Positions 1-7,783 of a DNA stretch of 64,000 nucleotides are shown here, in pieces. Position 1 is the stretch's first letter. Each line of letters starts with the position of its first letter. Source of the DNA: CAVIQK01 sp963644945 (GTDB lineage Bacteria > Bacillota > Clostridia > Christensenellales > DTU072); the NCBI GenBank assembly GCA_963644945.1, contig CAVIQK010000001.1, positions 142,710 through 206,709 of the forward strand, in the 5' to 3' direction. Under the pieces are notes generated by a model. It had not been told where the DNA came from. It searched no databases and saw nothing but the letters and a program-made list of their open reading frames with translations. The position numbers and the translations under genes are program-made.

Positions 1-92
1 CCCCTATCGCAATGGAAGAAGGACTTCGTTTCGCTATCCGTGAAGGTGGCAGAACAGTAGGTTCAGGTGTCGTTGCAAAGATTATTGCCTAG
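1..92 (+). CDS. tuf: Elongation factor Tu, C-terminal fragment
   Basis: The window opens inside this gene; the first full codon is at base 3 and the stop TAG is at 90-92. The 29 visible residues include EEGLRFAIREGGRTVGSGVV, the highly conserved end of EF-Tu domain III, which delivers aminoacyl-tRNA to the ribosome as a GTP complex. A strong intrinsic terminator follows about 50 bases later, so tuf ends its transcription unit. Neighbouring fusA and rpsG, if present, lie outside the window. Confidence 0.95.
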   Translation, partial: PIAMEEGLRFAIREGGRTVGSGVVAKIIA

Positions 93-138
93 TCTAAACT
101 TAGCAAAATCGAAATAAAACTCCATAGTAAGTTTTAAT

Positions 139-173
139 AAAAAGGAGAGTCCTAGTGATTCTCCTTTTATTTT
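139..173 (+). terminator. Rho-independent terminator after tuf
   Basis: A 9-bp stem (AAAAGGAGA at 140-148 with TCTCCTTTT at 160-168) has an 11-base loop and runs into a T-rich tail. It sits 48 bases after the tuf stop. Confidence 0.8.
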
Positions 174-225
174 GCGTGATTTTGGGGAAGAGGGAAAGAA
201 AGACGATCAAACTCTTTATTAAATT

Positions 226-270
226 AAAAAGGAGTCATACAGAACACTTCTGTATGACCCCTTTTATAAT
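226..270 (-). terminator. Terminator for the nahK-galE operon
   Basis: A long stem with a very short loop: AAAAGGAGTCATACAGAA at 227-244 pairs with its near-complement at 248-265. A T-tract follows on the minus strand. It lies just past the galE stop. Confidence 0.8.
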
Positions 271-284
271 TATAATAAAGGCGA

Positions 285-1295
285 TTAAGCGTCGTATCCC
301 GAGGGGTTGAGCGTTTGCCACTTCCAGAGATCTCTGCACATGTCTTCGAGGTTGTAGATGGCTTCCCAGCCTAGCATCTCTTTTGCCTTATTGGGACTTG
401 CATAGCAAGCGGCAATATCTCCGGGCCTACGAGGGGCGATGCGGTAGGGGATTTCGTGGCCACAAGCCTTAGAGAAAGCCTTGACCATATCAAGGACCGA
501 GTAGCCGACACCCGTACCGATGTTGACTGCATCACAGCCAAATGCGTCGATATTTTGGAGGGCGGCAAGGTGGGCTCTTGCGAGGTCTACGACGTGTATA
601 TAGTCACGGACTCCGGTGCCGTCGGGAGTGTCATAGTCGTCCCCGAACACGTTGACGTAGGGGAGTCTGCCGATGGCTACTTGAGCGACGAAGGGCATCA
701 AGTTGTTGGGGATACCCTTGGGATCTTCTCCGATAAGTCCCGAAGGATGTGCGCCTACGGGGTTGAAGTATCTAAGAAGGGAAATATGCCAAGATTTGTC
801 TGCCTTGTAGAGATCCCTAAACATATCTTCTATCATGAGTTTTGTAGAGCCGTAAGGGTTGGTTGTGGAGAGTTTGCAGTCTTCGTCAAGAGGCAATCTT
901 TCGGGAGTGCCGTAGACGGTAGCAGAGGACGAGAAAACAATTTTCTTTACGTCGTACTCTTCCATAACCTCTATAAGGGCAAGAGTAGAACAAAGGTTGT
1001 TGTCATAGTAGAGAATGGGCTTTGCACAACTTTCACCTACTGCTTTGAGTCCCGCAAAGTGTATGACGGCATCGATTTTTTCTTCTTTGAAAATGGCTCT
1101 CAACGCATCTTTGTTGCGGACATCGGCTTCGTAGAACGAGATTTGTTTGCCGGTGATCTTTTCGACTCGATGGATGCTTTCGATGTTGCTGTTGGAAAAG
1201 TTGTCAACGGCAACAACATCATGACCTGCTTCCAGTAGGACAATGTTGGTGTGGCTTGCGATATATCCGGCACCGCCGGTTACAAGAACTTTCAT
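285..1295 (-). CDS. galE: UDP-glucose 4-epimerase
   Basis: NAD-dependent extended short-chain dehydrogenase that interconverts UDP-galactose and UDP-glucose, and in some members the N-acetylated forms, in the cytosol. At 336 aa it matches the family length. The N-terminal Rossmann motif is GGAGYIA at 7-13, with Ala where most GalE have Gly. Catalytic Ser124 and the YxxxK pair Tyr148/Lys152 are present, as is the RYFNPVGAHPSG segment typical of GalE. It starts from an ATG behind AAGGAG. It is the last gene of a minus-strand operon, one base after the CBM9-like gene, and is followed by a terminator. Next to a NahK-like kinase it probably completes a Leloir-type salvage branch. Confidence 0.93.
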   Translation of the reverse strand: MKVLVTGGAGYIASHTNIVLLEAGHDVVAVDNFSNSNIESIHRVEKITGKQISFYEADVRNKDALRAIFKEEKIDAVIHFAGLKAVGESCAKPILYYDNNLCSTLALIEVMEEYDVKKIVFSSSATVYGTPERLPLDEDCKLSTTNPYGSTKLMIEDMFRDLYKADKSWHISLLRYFNPVGAHPSGLIGEDPKGIPNNLMPFVAQVAIGRLPYVNVFGDDYDTPDGTGVRDYIHVVDLARAHLAALQNIDAFGCDAVNIGTGVGYSVLDMVKAFSKACGHEIPYRIAPRRPGDIAACYASPNKAKEMLGWEAIYNLEDMCRDLWKWQTLNPSGYDA

Positions 1296-1296
1296 T

Positions 1297-1842
1297 TTAC
1301 TCTCCTTTATTTATAGGCACGAATGCCTTGATTTTATGAAAACTTCTACAATAAGTAGGACTGATACAAGATAAGTGCATGTTGCCCTCATCGTCATAAT
1401 CTTCACGTAATAGGTTCCAAAACTCGTTGTTTTGGTAACCTAAACTCTTCAACCAACAAATCGGTAATTCTATCGTGGTACTCCAAATATTATCTTTTAG
1501 CGTGGTAGAATATGTGACTTCATGCTCATCTAAAAAGTCAACCACGAAGTCGCCTTCGCCGTCTTTATTGGTGATTATCGCAACATATAAAGCACCGTTT
1601 TCGTTGACTTCGATTTCGAGATAACGATTCTTTTTTCCGAGAGTCAAGAGTATTTCTGCAATATCTCCGTCGTATAGAGGAGCATTGTAGTCGGTGTGTT
1701 TTGGATGGGGATATGCCTCGTCAAAAGTAAATTGAACGACAATTTTTTGTTCAAATACTTGATAAGAGACTTGACCGTTTTGAAAAGGTTTGAGTCCCGT
1801 TTCACAATCTTTAAGAGTGAGTACAGTAGGATTAGTAAGCAT
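1297..1842 (-). CDS. CBM9-like carbohydrate-binding domain protein
   Basis: A 181-aa soluble protein with no signal peptide or membrane segment. The central region (APLYDGDIAEILLTLG, then YLEIEVNENGALY) resembles the CBM9/DOMON-like sugar-binding sandwich, in which a short 'D-x-x-E-x-x-L' strand precedes 'Y-L-E-I-E-V-N-x-x-G'. It overlaps the end of the upstream kinase gene by 11 bases and abuts galE, so translation is probably coupled. It has no Shine-Dalgarno of its own. The family assignment comes from the pattern. A cytosolic stand-alone copy is unusual because these domains usually sit on secreted enzymes. Its role in the operon is unknown. Confidence 0.6.
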   Translation of the reverse strand: MLTNPTVLTLKDCETGLKPFQNGQVSYQVFEQKIVVQFTFDEAYPHPKHTDYNAPLYDGDIAEILLTLGKKNRYLEIEVNENGALYVAIITNKDGEGDFVVDFLDEHEVTYSTTLKDNIWSTTIELPICWLKSLGYQNNEFWNLLREDYDDEGNMHLSCISPTYCRSFHKIKAFVPINKGE

Positions 1843-2929
1843 ATTTTTTGACGATTCTGTTCATCTCGGGAAGAGCCTCTTCCATGAGGGTTATGAGTTT
1901 AATTTGAGTTCTGGCTCTGTCTAGGTTGTGATTAGGTCTATGTATCTTGAAATAGACGTCGCCTTCGAGATAGTCGGTCAAAAAGCGCAAGCCGTTTTCG
2001 TAAGTCATCAAGATTGCGCCAAAAGCCAAATTGTCGATTTCCGTTGTTGTGAGTCTATCTTTGACTTCGGGGACAAAGCCTCTTGTAAATGCTTCGAAAT
2101 ATTCAAGCGAGAAACCGACGTTTTTAAGGTCCGGCTCGTCTTCTGCGCCTAGTTTTGCACCGCTTCGTATGCTATCGCCGAAATCGTACAAAATACTTCC
2201 CGGCATAACGGTGTCAAGGTCGATGACGGTTACGGGGCGATCTTCAAAGGGATCGATAAGCACGTTGTTGATTTTGGTGTCGTTGTGGGTGACTCTTGTA
2301 GGAATAGATCCGTCTTTCATCATGTCAAGGACAACGGACGCATAATGTTTTCTAGAACGGAAAAACTCTATTTCGTCTTGGACGTTTTTTGCTCTGCCGA
2401 GTGCATCTTGAGCGATGGCATTTTCGAGATTTTCGTATCTCTTTACGGTGTTGTGGAAATTGGGGATTGTTTCTATCAGCAAACTTGAATCAAAACCGTC
2501 AAGATTTTGTTGGAACTTACCAAAACCAATTCCCGAAAGATATATTTGATGGGGATCGTTTGCATCCGTCACCGATGCGACATTTCCGATATAGACGTAA
2601 GCACGATAATAATTGCCGTCTCTATCCTTGTAGTAGGGGCGTCCGTCGGTGGTTTTTAGAAGGTGGATAGTTGCTCTACCGCAGTCCTCCCCACGTTGTT
2701 TGACACTTTCTCTAATATATTCGGTAACATGCATCATGTTGTTCATGAGTCCGTCAACGTCTCTAAAAACATGGTGATTTATCTTTTGAACAATGTACTT
2801 AAAATTGCCATATTCGTGACGAGTAGAAACCAAATAGGTGGTGTGAATATGACCGAGTCCGCATATTTCGAAGTTTTCTACTCTACCAAGAACGCCGAAT
2901 TTTTCGGCTACTTCTCTAACACTTTCCAT
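1832..2929 (-). CDS. nahK: NahK-like sugar 1-kinase (aminoglycoside phosphotransferase fold)
   Basis: A 365-aa cytosolic kinase of the APH/choline-kinase fold. Early features match the N-acetylhexosamine 1-kinase group: GHIHTTYLV at 27-35, then YIVQKINHHVF. The catalytic loop is THNDTKINNVLID and the Mg-binding segment is VIDLDTVMPGSILYDFGD. Family members phosphorylate GlcNAc/GalNAc (or related sugars) at C1 so that a uridylyltransferase and GalE can process them. It is the first gene of a three-gene operon with the CBM9-like protein and GalE, which fits that route. No GalT/LnpA-type phosphorylase is adjacent, so the exact sugar is inferred only. The start has a good GGAGG site. Confidence 0.7.
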   Translation of the reverse strand: MESVREVAEKFGVLGRVENFEICGLGHIHTTYLVSTRHEYGNFKYIVQKINHHVFRDVDGLMNNMMHVTEYIRESVKQRGEDCGRATIHLLKTTDGRPYYKDRDGNYYRAYVYIGNVASVTDANDPHQIYLSGIGFGKFQQNLDGFDSSLLIETIPNFHNTVKRYENLENAIAQDALGRAKNVQDEIEFFRSRKHYASVVLDMMKDGSIPTRVTHNDTKINNVLIDPFEDRPVTVIDLDTVMPGSILYDFGDSIRSGAKLGAEDEPDLKNVGFSLEYFEAFTRGFVPEVKDRLTTTEIDNLAFGAILMTYENGLRFLTDYLEGDVYFKIHRPNHNLDRARTQIKLITLMEEALPEMNRIVKKYAY

Positions 2930-2961
2930 ATGTCCTCCAAAGCGAGTAAATCAATATAAAT

Positions 2962-2990
2962 AATATACACTGATAACAACAATTTGTCAA
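2962..2990 (-). promoter_or_regulatory. Promoter for the nahK operon
   Basis: Minus-strand TTGACA (2985-2990) and TATATT (2962-2967) are separated by 17 bases, close to the sigma-A consensus. Its -35 box lies just outside the divergent promoter for the ECF gene, so the two polymerase sites are back to back. Confidence 0.7.
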
Positions 2991-2994
2991 TCCT

Positions 2995-3023
2995 TTGCTT
3001 TTTGGGATATGTTGTATTATAAT
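2995..3023 (+). promoter_or_regulatory. Promoter for the ECF S-component gene
   Basis: TTGCTT (2995-3000), a 17-base spacer and a perfect TATAAT (3018-3023). It decides the gene start: the upstream in-frame ATG at 3009 falls inside this promoter and cannot be the translation start. Confidence 0.65.
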
Positions 3024-3068
3024 TGTAATTACAAAAGCCAAGAAAAAGCATGGATTTTAGTACAAAAA

Positions 3069-3758
3069 ATGAAAAAAATCTCTAAAAATACAACCAAAAA
3101 AATTGCATTTGTAGGCGTCATGGTCGCATTGACGACGATTTTTTCTTTCGTCCCCATAAGTTTTGGTCCGGTGACGCTTGCTCTTATGATAATTCCGCTT
3201 TTGGTGACGGCACTATGTCAAGACTTTTTGACGACCTTTGTCGTGGGATGCTTTGTAGGGGGCATAAATATTCTTGCTTGGTACACTACGAAAGCGGCAT
3301 CTCCCGTCGCTCCCATATTCCAAAACCCCATAGTGTGTATAGCGCCGAAAATCGTCTTAGGAATTGCATCTTGGGGAATATACAATCTTGTAAGAGTCAT
3401 AGTAAAAAAATCTAAAAAAGATTTGAGCGGAACGGCTCTCGTTTCGATAGATACTGCCGCTTCCGTCGTAGCAACGGCTTTTGCCGTTGTAATACATACG
3501 GGACTTGTTTCTGCCTTTACACTCTTGTTTTTCTCGGGTAAAAATTTGTCGGGTACGGCAATAGACGTGAATTTCATTTTGGGGTGGTTCGGACTCAATT
3601 TTGTAATAGAAGTCGTTTCCTTTTCGCTCTTGGTGCCACCGATCGCTGCGGCATTAAAGAAAGCAAGGCTTGTAGAAAACTCTTTTTATATTAAATCTGC
3701 ATGTCAGAAAAAAGTCGAAGACGAGGCTTTCCATACAAAAGAAGATGCTATTGACTAA
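3069..3758 (+). CDS. ECF transporter substrate-binding (S) component
   Basis: A hydrophobic 229-aa membrane protein with about six predicted helices. The N-terminal stretch (KKIAFVGVMVALTTIFSFVP) and the following ISFGPVTLALMIIPLLV resemble S-components of energy-coupling factor vitamin transporters, which bind a vitamin and dock on the shared EcfAA'T module. No EcfA or EcfT gene is nearby, so it is a stand-alone (group II) type. The substrate cannot be read from the sequence. The ATG at 3069 is chosen because the promoter overlaps the earlier ATG; its ribosome-binding site is weak. It is transcribed divergently from the nahK operon. Confidence 0.75.
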   Translation: MKKISKNTTKKIAFVGVMVALTTIFSFVPISFGPVTLALMIIPLLVTALCQDFLTTFVVGCFVGGINILAWYTTKAASPVAPIFQNPIVCIAPKIVLGIASWGIYNLVRVIVKKSKKDLSGTALVSIDTAASVVATAFAVVIHTGLVSAFTLLFFSGKNLSGTAIDVNFILGWFGLNFVIEVVSFSLLVPPIAAALKKARLVENSFYIKSACQKKVEDEAFHTKEDAID

Positions 3759-3814
3759 AACCTATTGAAGTGTTAAAATAAATATTACTTTTATAGTCAA
3801 ATTAAGGTGCTGTT

Positions 3815-4315
3815 ATGATTTTCGTATTAAGTAAAAACATCCATTCTCTTTTAGACGATGCCGTCATCAAGTCGGCAATAGGTCAACCCGTTTTCAAGGT
3901 ATGCAAAGTGAAAAAGGGTTATTTTGTCTATAACAAAGACGGCGAGCAAGTCGCTCAAATCGTCTATGAACCTTACCTTGCCAAAGTGACGGTTGCGGAA
4001 TGCGGAACGCTACTTGTCAAAAGAGATAAAACAAAAGTAGATTACGAAATGTCTGCAATGCCTTTGACTTCCGCCGACAAAAAATATGCCGAATATGAAA
4101 ATCGTCTTGAAGGCGAATATGCAATGGCAGGGGACTACGAAAGCCTGACTTTTGATATTTATTACAATTCAAAATGTGTGATGAATGTCATCCCCGATAA
4201 AGACAACGACGACCAAATAAAAGTAAGAATCAACGAGGGCGGAAATCTTGTAATGCTTGTCATGATAGTGATAGCGATTTGCAAACTAAACGTGGATCCG
4301 AAGAGTAAACTATAA
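3815..4315 (+). CDS. Small protein with possible LURP-one/tubby-like fold
   Basis: A 166-aa protein with no confident family. The layout of short strands (VFKVCKVKKGYFVYNKDGEQVAQI near 27-50, and repeated charged turns) recalls bacterial LURP-one-related or tubby-C-like proteins, but that is a guess from pattern. A hydrophobic stretch near the C-terminus (LVMLVMIVIAICKL) matches the last strand/helix of that fold or a membrane contact. It starts at an ATG behind AAGGTG. Its TAA overlaps the next ATG by one base, so it forms a translationally coupled pair with the downstream membrane protein. Confidence 0.45.
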   Translation: MIFVLSKNIHSLLDDAVIKSAIGQPVFKVCKVKKGYFVYNKDGEQVAQIVYEPYLAKVTVAECGTLLVKRDKTKVDYEMSAMPLTSADKKYAEYENRLEGEYAMAGDYESLTFDIYYNSKCVMNVIPDKDNDDQIKVRINEGGNLVMLVMIVIAICKLNVDPKSKL

Positions 4316-4935
4316 TGGAAATTATCGATAAAGAAGACTACGAATTATATAAGGAAGCCGAGGAAAATAAAAACCTTGGGGCGACCTTTTTAGCGACAGA
4401 ATATACAGATCGAAAGAAATACGAAAAAGCGAGTTTGTACTTCCTAAAATCATATTTAGGGATACCCGAACTTGTAATTTATCTACTATTTGTTGCATTT
4501 GCAGTGACTTATGCCTGTCTGTTTACAAACTTCCTTCCGCTCGTATTTGTAGGGGTGGTCACCGTCCTTGTAGGCTTTACTATTCTTATATCTTTTCTCA
4601 CGACAAGATCGGGTTTTAAGTTCGAATATGTGATGCGAGAAATAGCCTATCAAAAACTTACGTTCAGTGCCGAAAGACTTTTGGTTGAGTCCTATAAAAA
4701 GGGATGCGAAAAACTCTATGACGAGGAGTTTTTGGTGACTAAAATAAATAAAATCGCAGTGCTAAAAAATGTGGTCTATATTTATCCCGCAACCGGCATT
4801 GTGTATTATGTCGAAAGAGATTCCTTAGAGGGCGACACCTTCGAGAACTTCGTAAAATTCTTGCACGAGGTTTTTCCGGAAACGACTTTCAAACTTCGCA
4901 AGAAAATCAAAATGTATCCTACCGTCAGAAGATAA
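4315..4935 (+). CDS. Two-TM membrane protein, possibly YcxB-like
   Basis: 206 aa with two adjacent hydrophobic helices at about 58-80 and 85-103, flanked by cytosolic domains. The C-terminal part (VVYIYPATGIVYYVERDSL, then an acidic helix) has the layout of the YcxB-like domain, where a 'Y-x-Y/L ... I-P-x-x' strand precedes a short helix. This is tentative. It is coupled to the preceding gene through a TAATG overlap, and a terminator follows closely. The function is unknown. Confidence 0.45.
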   Translation: MEIIDKEDYELYKEAEENKNLGATFLATEYTDRKKYEKASLYFLKSYLGIPELVIYLLFVAFAVTYACLFTNFLPLVFVGVVTVLVGFTILISFLTTRSGFKFEYVMREIAYQKLTFSAERLLVESYKKGCEKLYDEEFLVTKINKIAVLKNVVYIYPATGIVYYVERDSLEGDTFENFVKFLHEVFPETTFKLRKKIKMYPTVRR

Positions 4936-4949
4936 GACGATTAGAAAAT

Positions 4950-4972
4950 ACCGCAATATTGCGGTTTTTTAT
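4950..4972 (+). terminator. Rho-independent terminator
   Basis: A perfect palindrome ACCGCAATATTGCGGT (4950-4965) followed by TTTTTATTAT, 15 bases after the stop of the two-TM gene. Confidence 0.75.
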
Positions 4973-4999
4973 TATATATAATTTATAAGTTTATATTTA

Positions 5000-5029
5000 T
5001 TGTATTTTTAAGGTGATTTGTGTTATACT
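5000..5029 (+). promoter_or_regulatory. Probable secA promoter
   Basis: TTGTAT (5000-5005), an 18-base spacer and TATACT (5024-5029), about 60 bases upstream of the secA ATG. Confidence 0.45.
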
Positions 5030-5090
5030 ACCATAAGGTAGTTTTAATATGCCTATAATTCACGTTTTGCGTATATAAAAAGGAGTCATA

Positions 5091-7781
5091 ATGGGTATTT
5101 TTGATTTTATATTCAAAAGAGAAAAAGCAAGACAAATTAAAAAAGTTTCGGTAATTGCCGACCAAATCGAAGCACTTGCAGAAAAGTATGCAAGTTTTTC
5201 GGATGAGCAACTTAGATCCGAAACAGCCGTATTTAAGGAAAGACTTGCGTCCGGCGAGAGCCTTGACGACATACTTCCCGAGGCTTATGCGGTGGTAAGA
5301 GAGGCATCGGCAAGAGTGCTTAATATGCGACATTTCTATGTCCAACTTATCGGTGGAATCGTGTTGCATCAAGGTAGAATTGCCGAAATGAAAACCGGTG
5401 AAGGAAAAACTTTGGTTGAAACCTTGCCTGCATATTTGAATGCACTTACGGGAAAAGGCGTCCATATCGTCACAGTCAACGATTATCTTGCGAAACGTGA
5501 TGCCGAGTGGATGGGCAAAGTGTTCGTATTTTTGGGACTTACGGTAGGCGTTTCGCTCAACAATATGTCCAAAGAAGAGAAAAAAGCCGCTTATGCAGCA
5601 GACATTACATATTGTACCAACAACGAATTGGGATTCGATTATCTACGTGACAATATGGTGCGTAGCAAAAATGACAAGTGTTTGAGAGGACTTAATTATG
5701 TTATCATCGACGAAATCGACTCGATTTTGATAGATGAAGCACGTACCCCTCTAATAATTTCCGGTCAATCGAGCGAAAACAGTGAACTTTACAAAAAAGT
5801 TTCGACATTCATAAGACGACTTGACGAGGACGATTACGAAATAGAACTCAAAGAAAATCAAATTTCTCTTTCGGAAAGCGGTATCGAGAAAGCCGAAGAA
5901 TATTTTAATATCGAAAATCTCGGGGATCTTGAAAACGGCGATCTAAACCAAAAAATACAAATGGGACTTAGAGCGCATAAGTTGATGCAAAGAGATAAAG
6001 ATTACATAATCGACAAAGGTCAAGTGCTTATTGTCGATGAGTTTACGGGAAGAGTCATGGCATCGAGAAGATATTCCAACGGTCTTCACCAGTCCATTGA
6101 AGCAAAAGAAGGTGTGCCTGTTAGGAACGAAAACCGCACCGTTGCGACGATAACTTTCCAAAATTTGTTCCGTCTATACAACAAAATTTCGGGTATGACG
6201 GGTACCGCTATGACCGAAGAAGCCGAATTCAAGGGCATTTATGAATTGGACGTTGTCGAAATTCCTACGAATAAAGACATGATAAGAGTAGATGAGCCGG
6301 ACAAGATTTATCCTAGCATGGAGGCGAAATATCAAGCCGTCATCGAGGACATCAAGGCGACTCACGCCAAGAACCAACCTATCCTTGTAGGTACCGTCGA
6401 TGTCGATGTATCGGAAGATATATCCAGACGACTGAGTAAAATCAATATAAAACACAATGTTCTCAATGCCAAGAACAACGAAAACGAGGCGCATATTATT
6501 GCCCAAGCAGGTAAATTCGGTGCCGTCACCATTGCCACCAACATGGCAGGAAGAGGAACGGATATTTTGCTCGGCGGAAACCCCGAAGCACTTACCAAAG
6601 AACAAATGGAAAAGGAAGGGTTTGATCCCGCTATAATCGAAATAGCGTCTGCGCACAATACTTTGACGGACGAAACCGAAATAGCCGCAAGAGCGAGATT
6701 TGAAAGTCTAAAAGAGGAGTTTTCAAAGGAAACCGAAAAAGAAAAAGAGCAAGTCGTAGCACTTGGCGGACTACGTGTAATAGGTGTTACAAGACACGAG
6801 TCAAGACGTATCGACAACCAGTTGAGAGGTCGTGCGGGAAGACAAGGAGATCCCGGATCGAGTTGTTTCTATTTGTCCTTTGAAGATAGTCTTGTCAAGA
6901 GATTCGGCGGAGACAGAATGAAGAGCCTTGTCGAGTCGCTAGGTGTTGCCGACGATATGGTCATTCAAATGCCCCTTCTTGCCAGACAAATTGAGTCCGC
7001 ACAAAAACGTTGTGAGGAACAAAACTATTCTATTCGTCGTTATACCTTAAACTACGACGATGTTATGAACAAGCAAAGAGAACTTATCTATTCTCAACGT
7101 GACGAGGTTTTGGACGGCGTCGATGTCCACGAACAAATAGAAGGATTTTTCGAGAGTGTTTTGGACGGAGTTATGGAAGGGTATCGTGATTTTTCCGAGG
7201 AAGAAGAAGGTGAAGAATCTCTCAAAGCGTTCAATAGAAATTTGGAAGATGCACTCTTTTTGCCTAATACCGATCCGTTGACGATGGACGACTGCGTGGA
7301 ACTCGACAAGAAAGAAATTAGAGAAAAATTGTTTAAGGCGGCCATTGACGAGTATGAAAGAAAATGCGCTTTCGGCTCGGAACACGGCATTGATATAAAG
7401 GAAACCGAAAGGAGAATTCTACTTAACGCAGTCGATAAAAACTGGGTTGATCACATTGACCAAATGGATGCTCTCCGCTCGGGAATAGGACTTAGGAGTT
7501 ATGCCCAACTCGATCCTATCATGGAATATAGAAGAGAAGGTATGGATATGTTCGACAGAATGGTCGATGAGATCAAGAGAATGACTGTCTATACCGTGAC
7601 GAGATGGGATGTCGAAAAGGATGTCGAGATTCTTGATGCATACAAAATCGATCTTGCGAAGAGATCTCGCAAACCCGTAACCAGTCAAAAGGCAACCGAC
7701 CAAAGCGGAAGAAAAATCGGTCCCAATTCGCCTTGTCCTTGCGGATCCGGTAAGAAATATAAAAACTGTTGTGGGAAGTAA
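5091..7781 (+). CDS. secA: Preprotein translocase ATPase SecA
   Basis: The motor ATPase that pushes unfolded preproteins through SecYEG. At 896 aa it has all hallmarks: Walker A MKTGEGKTL at 100-108, the DEID Walker B at 207-210, the DEARTPLIISG and FQNLFRLYNKISGMTGTA segments, the second nucleotide-binding fold (ATNMAGRGTDI, RGRAGRQGDPG), and a C-terminal zinc finger with Cys882, Cys884, Cys893 and Cys894 for SecB/lipid contacts. The ATG follows AAAGGAG. prfB starts two bases after the stop; secA-prfB is a common pairing in Bacillota. Confidence 0.98.
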   Translation: MGIFDFIFKREKARQIKKVSVIADQIEALAEKYASFSDEQLRSETAVFKERLASGESLDDILPEAYAVVREASARVLNMRHFYVQLIGGIVLHQGRIAEMKTGEGKTLVETLPAYLNALTGKGVHIVTVNDYLAKRDAEWMGKVFVFLGLTVGVSLNNMSKEEKKAAYAADITYCTNNELGFDYLRDNMVRSKNDKCLRGLNYVIIDEIDSILIDEARTPLIISGQSSENSELYKKVSTFIRRLDEDDYEIELKENQISLSESGIEKAEEYFNIENLGDLENGDLNQKIQMGLRAHKLMQRDKDYIIDKGQVLIVDEFTGRVMASRRYSNGLHQSIEAKEGVPVRNENRTVATITFQNLFRLYNKISGMTGTAMTEEAEFKGIYELDVVEIPTNKDMIRVDEPDKIYPSMEAKYQAVIEDIKATHAKNQPILVGTVDVDVSEDISRRLSKINIKHNVLNAKNNENEAHIIAQAGKFGAVTIATNMAGRGTDILLGGNPEALTKEQMEKEGFDPAIIEIASAHNTLTDETEIAARARFESLKEEFSKETEKEKEQVVALGGLRVIGVTRHESRRIDNQLRGRAGRQGDPGSSCFYLSFEDSLVKRFGGDRMKSLVESLGVADDMVIQMPLLARQIESAQKRCEEQNYSIRRYTLNYDDVMNKQRELIYSQRDEVLDGVDVHEQIEGFFESVLDGVMEGYRDFSEEEEGEESLKAFNRNLEDALFLPNTDPLTMDDCVELDKKEIREKLFKAAIDEYERKCAFGSEHGIDIKETERRILLNAVDKNWVDHIDQMDALRSGIGLRSYAQLDPIMEYRREGMDMFDRMVDEIKRMTVYTVTRWDVEKDVEILDAYKIDLAKRSRKPVTSQKATDQSGRKIGPNSPCPCGSGKKYKNCCGK

Positions 7782-7783
7782 TC

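Noticed and set aside
456..1238. Long plus-strand open frame opposite galE (260 aa)
   Set aside because: It is antisense to a well-conserved GalE, has no ribosome-binding site and no family resemblance.
3009..3068. Upstream in-frame ATG extending the ECF S-component by 20 residues
   Set aside because: It lies within the TTGCTT-17-TATAAT promoter, before the expected transcription start.
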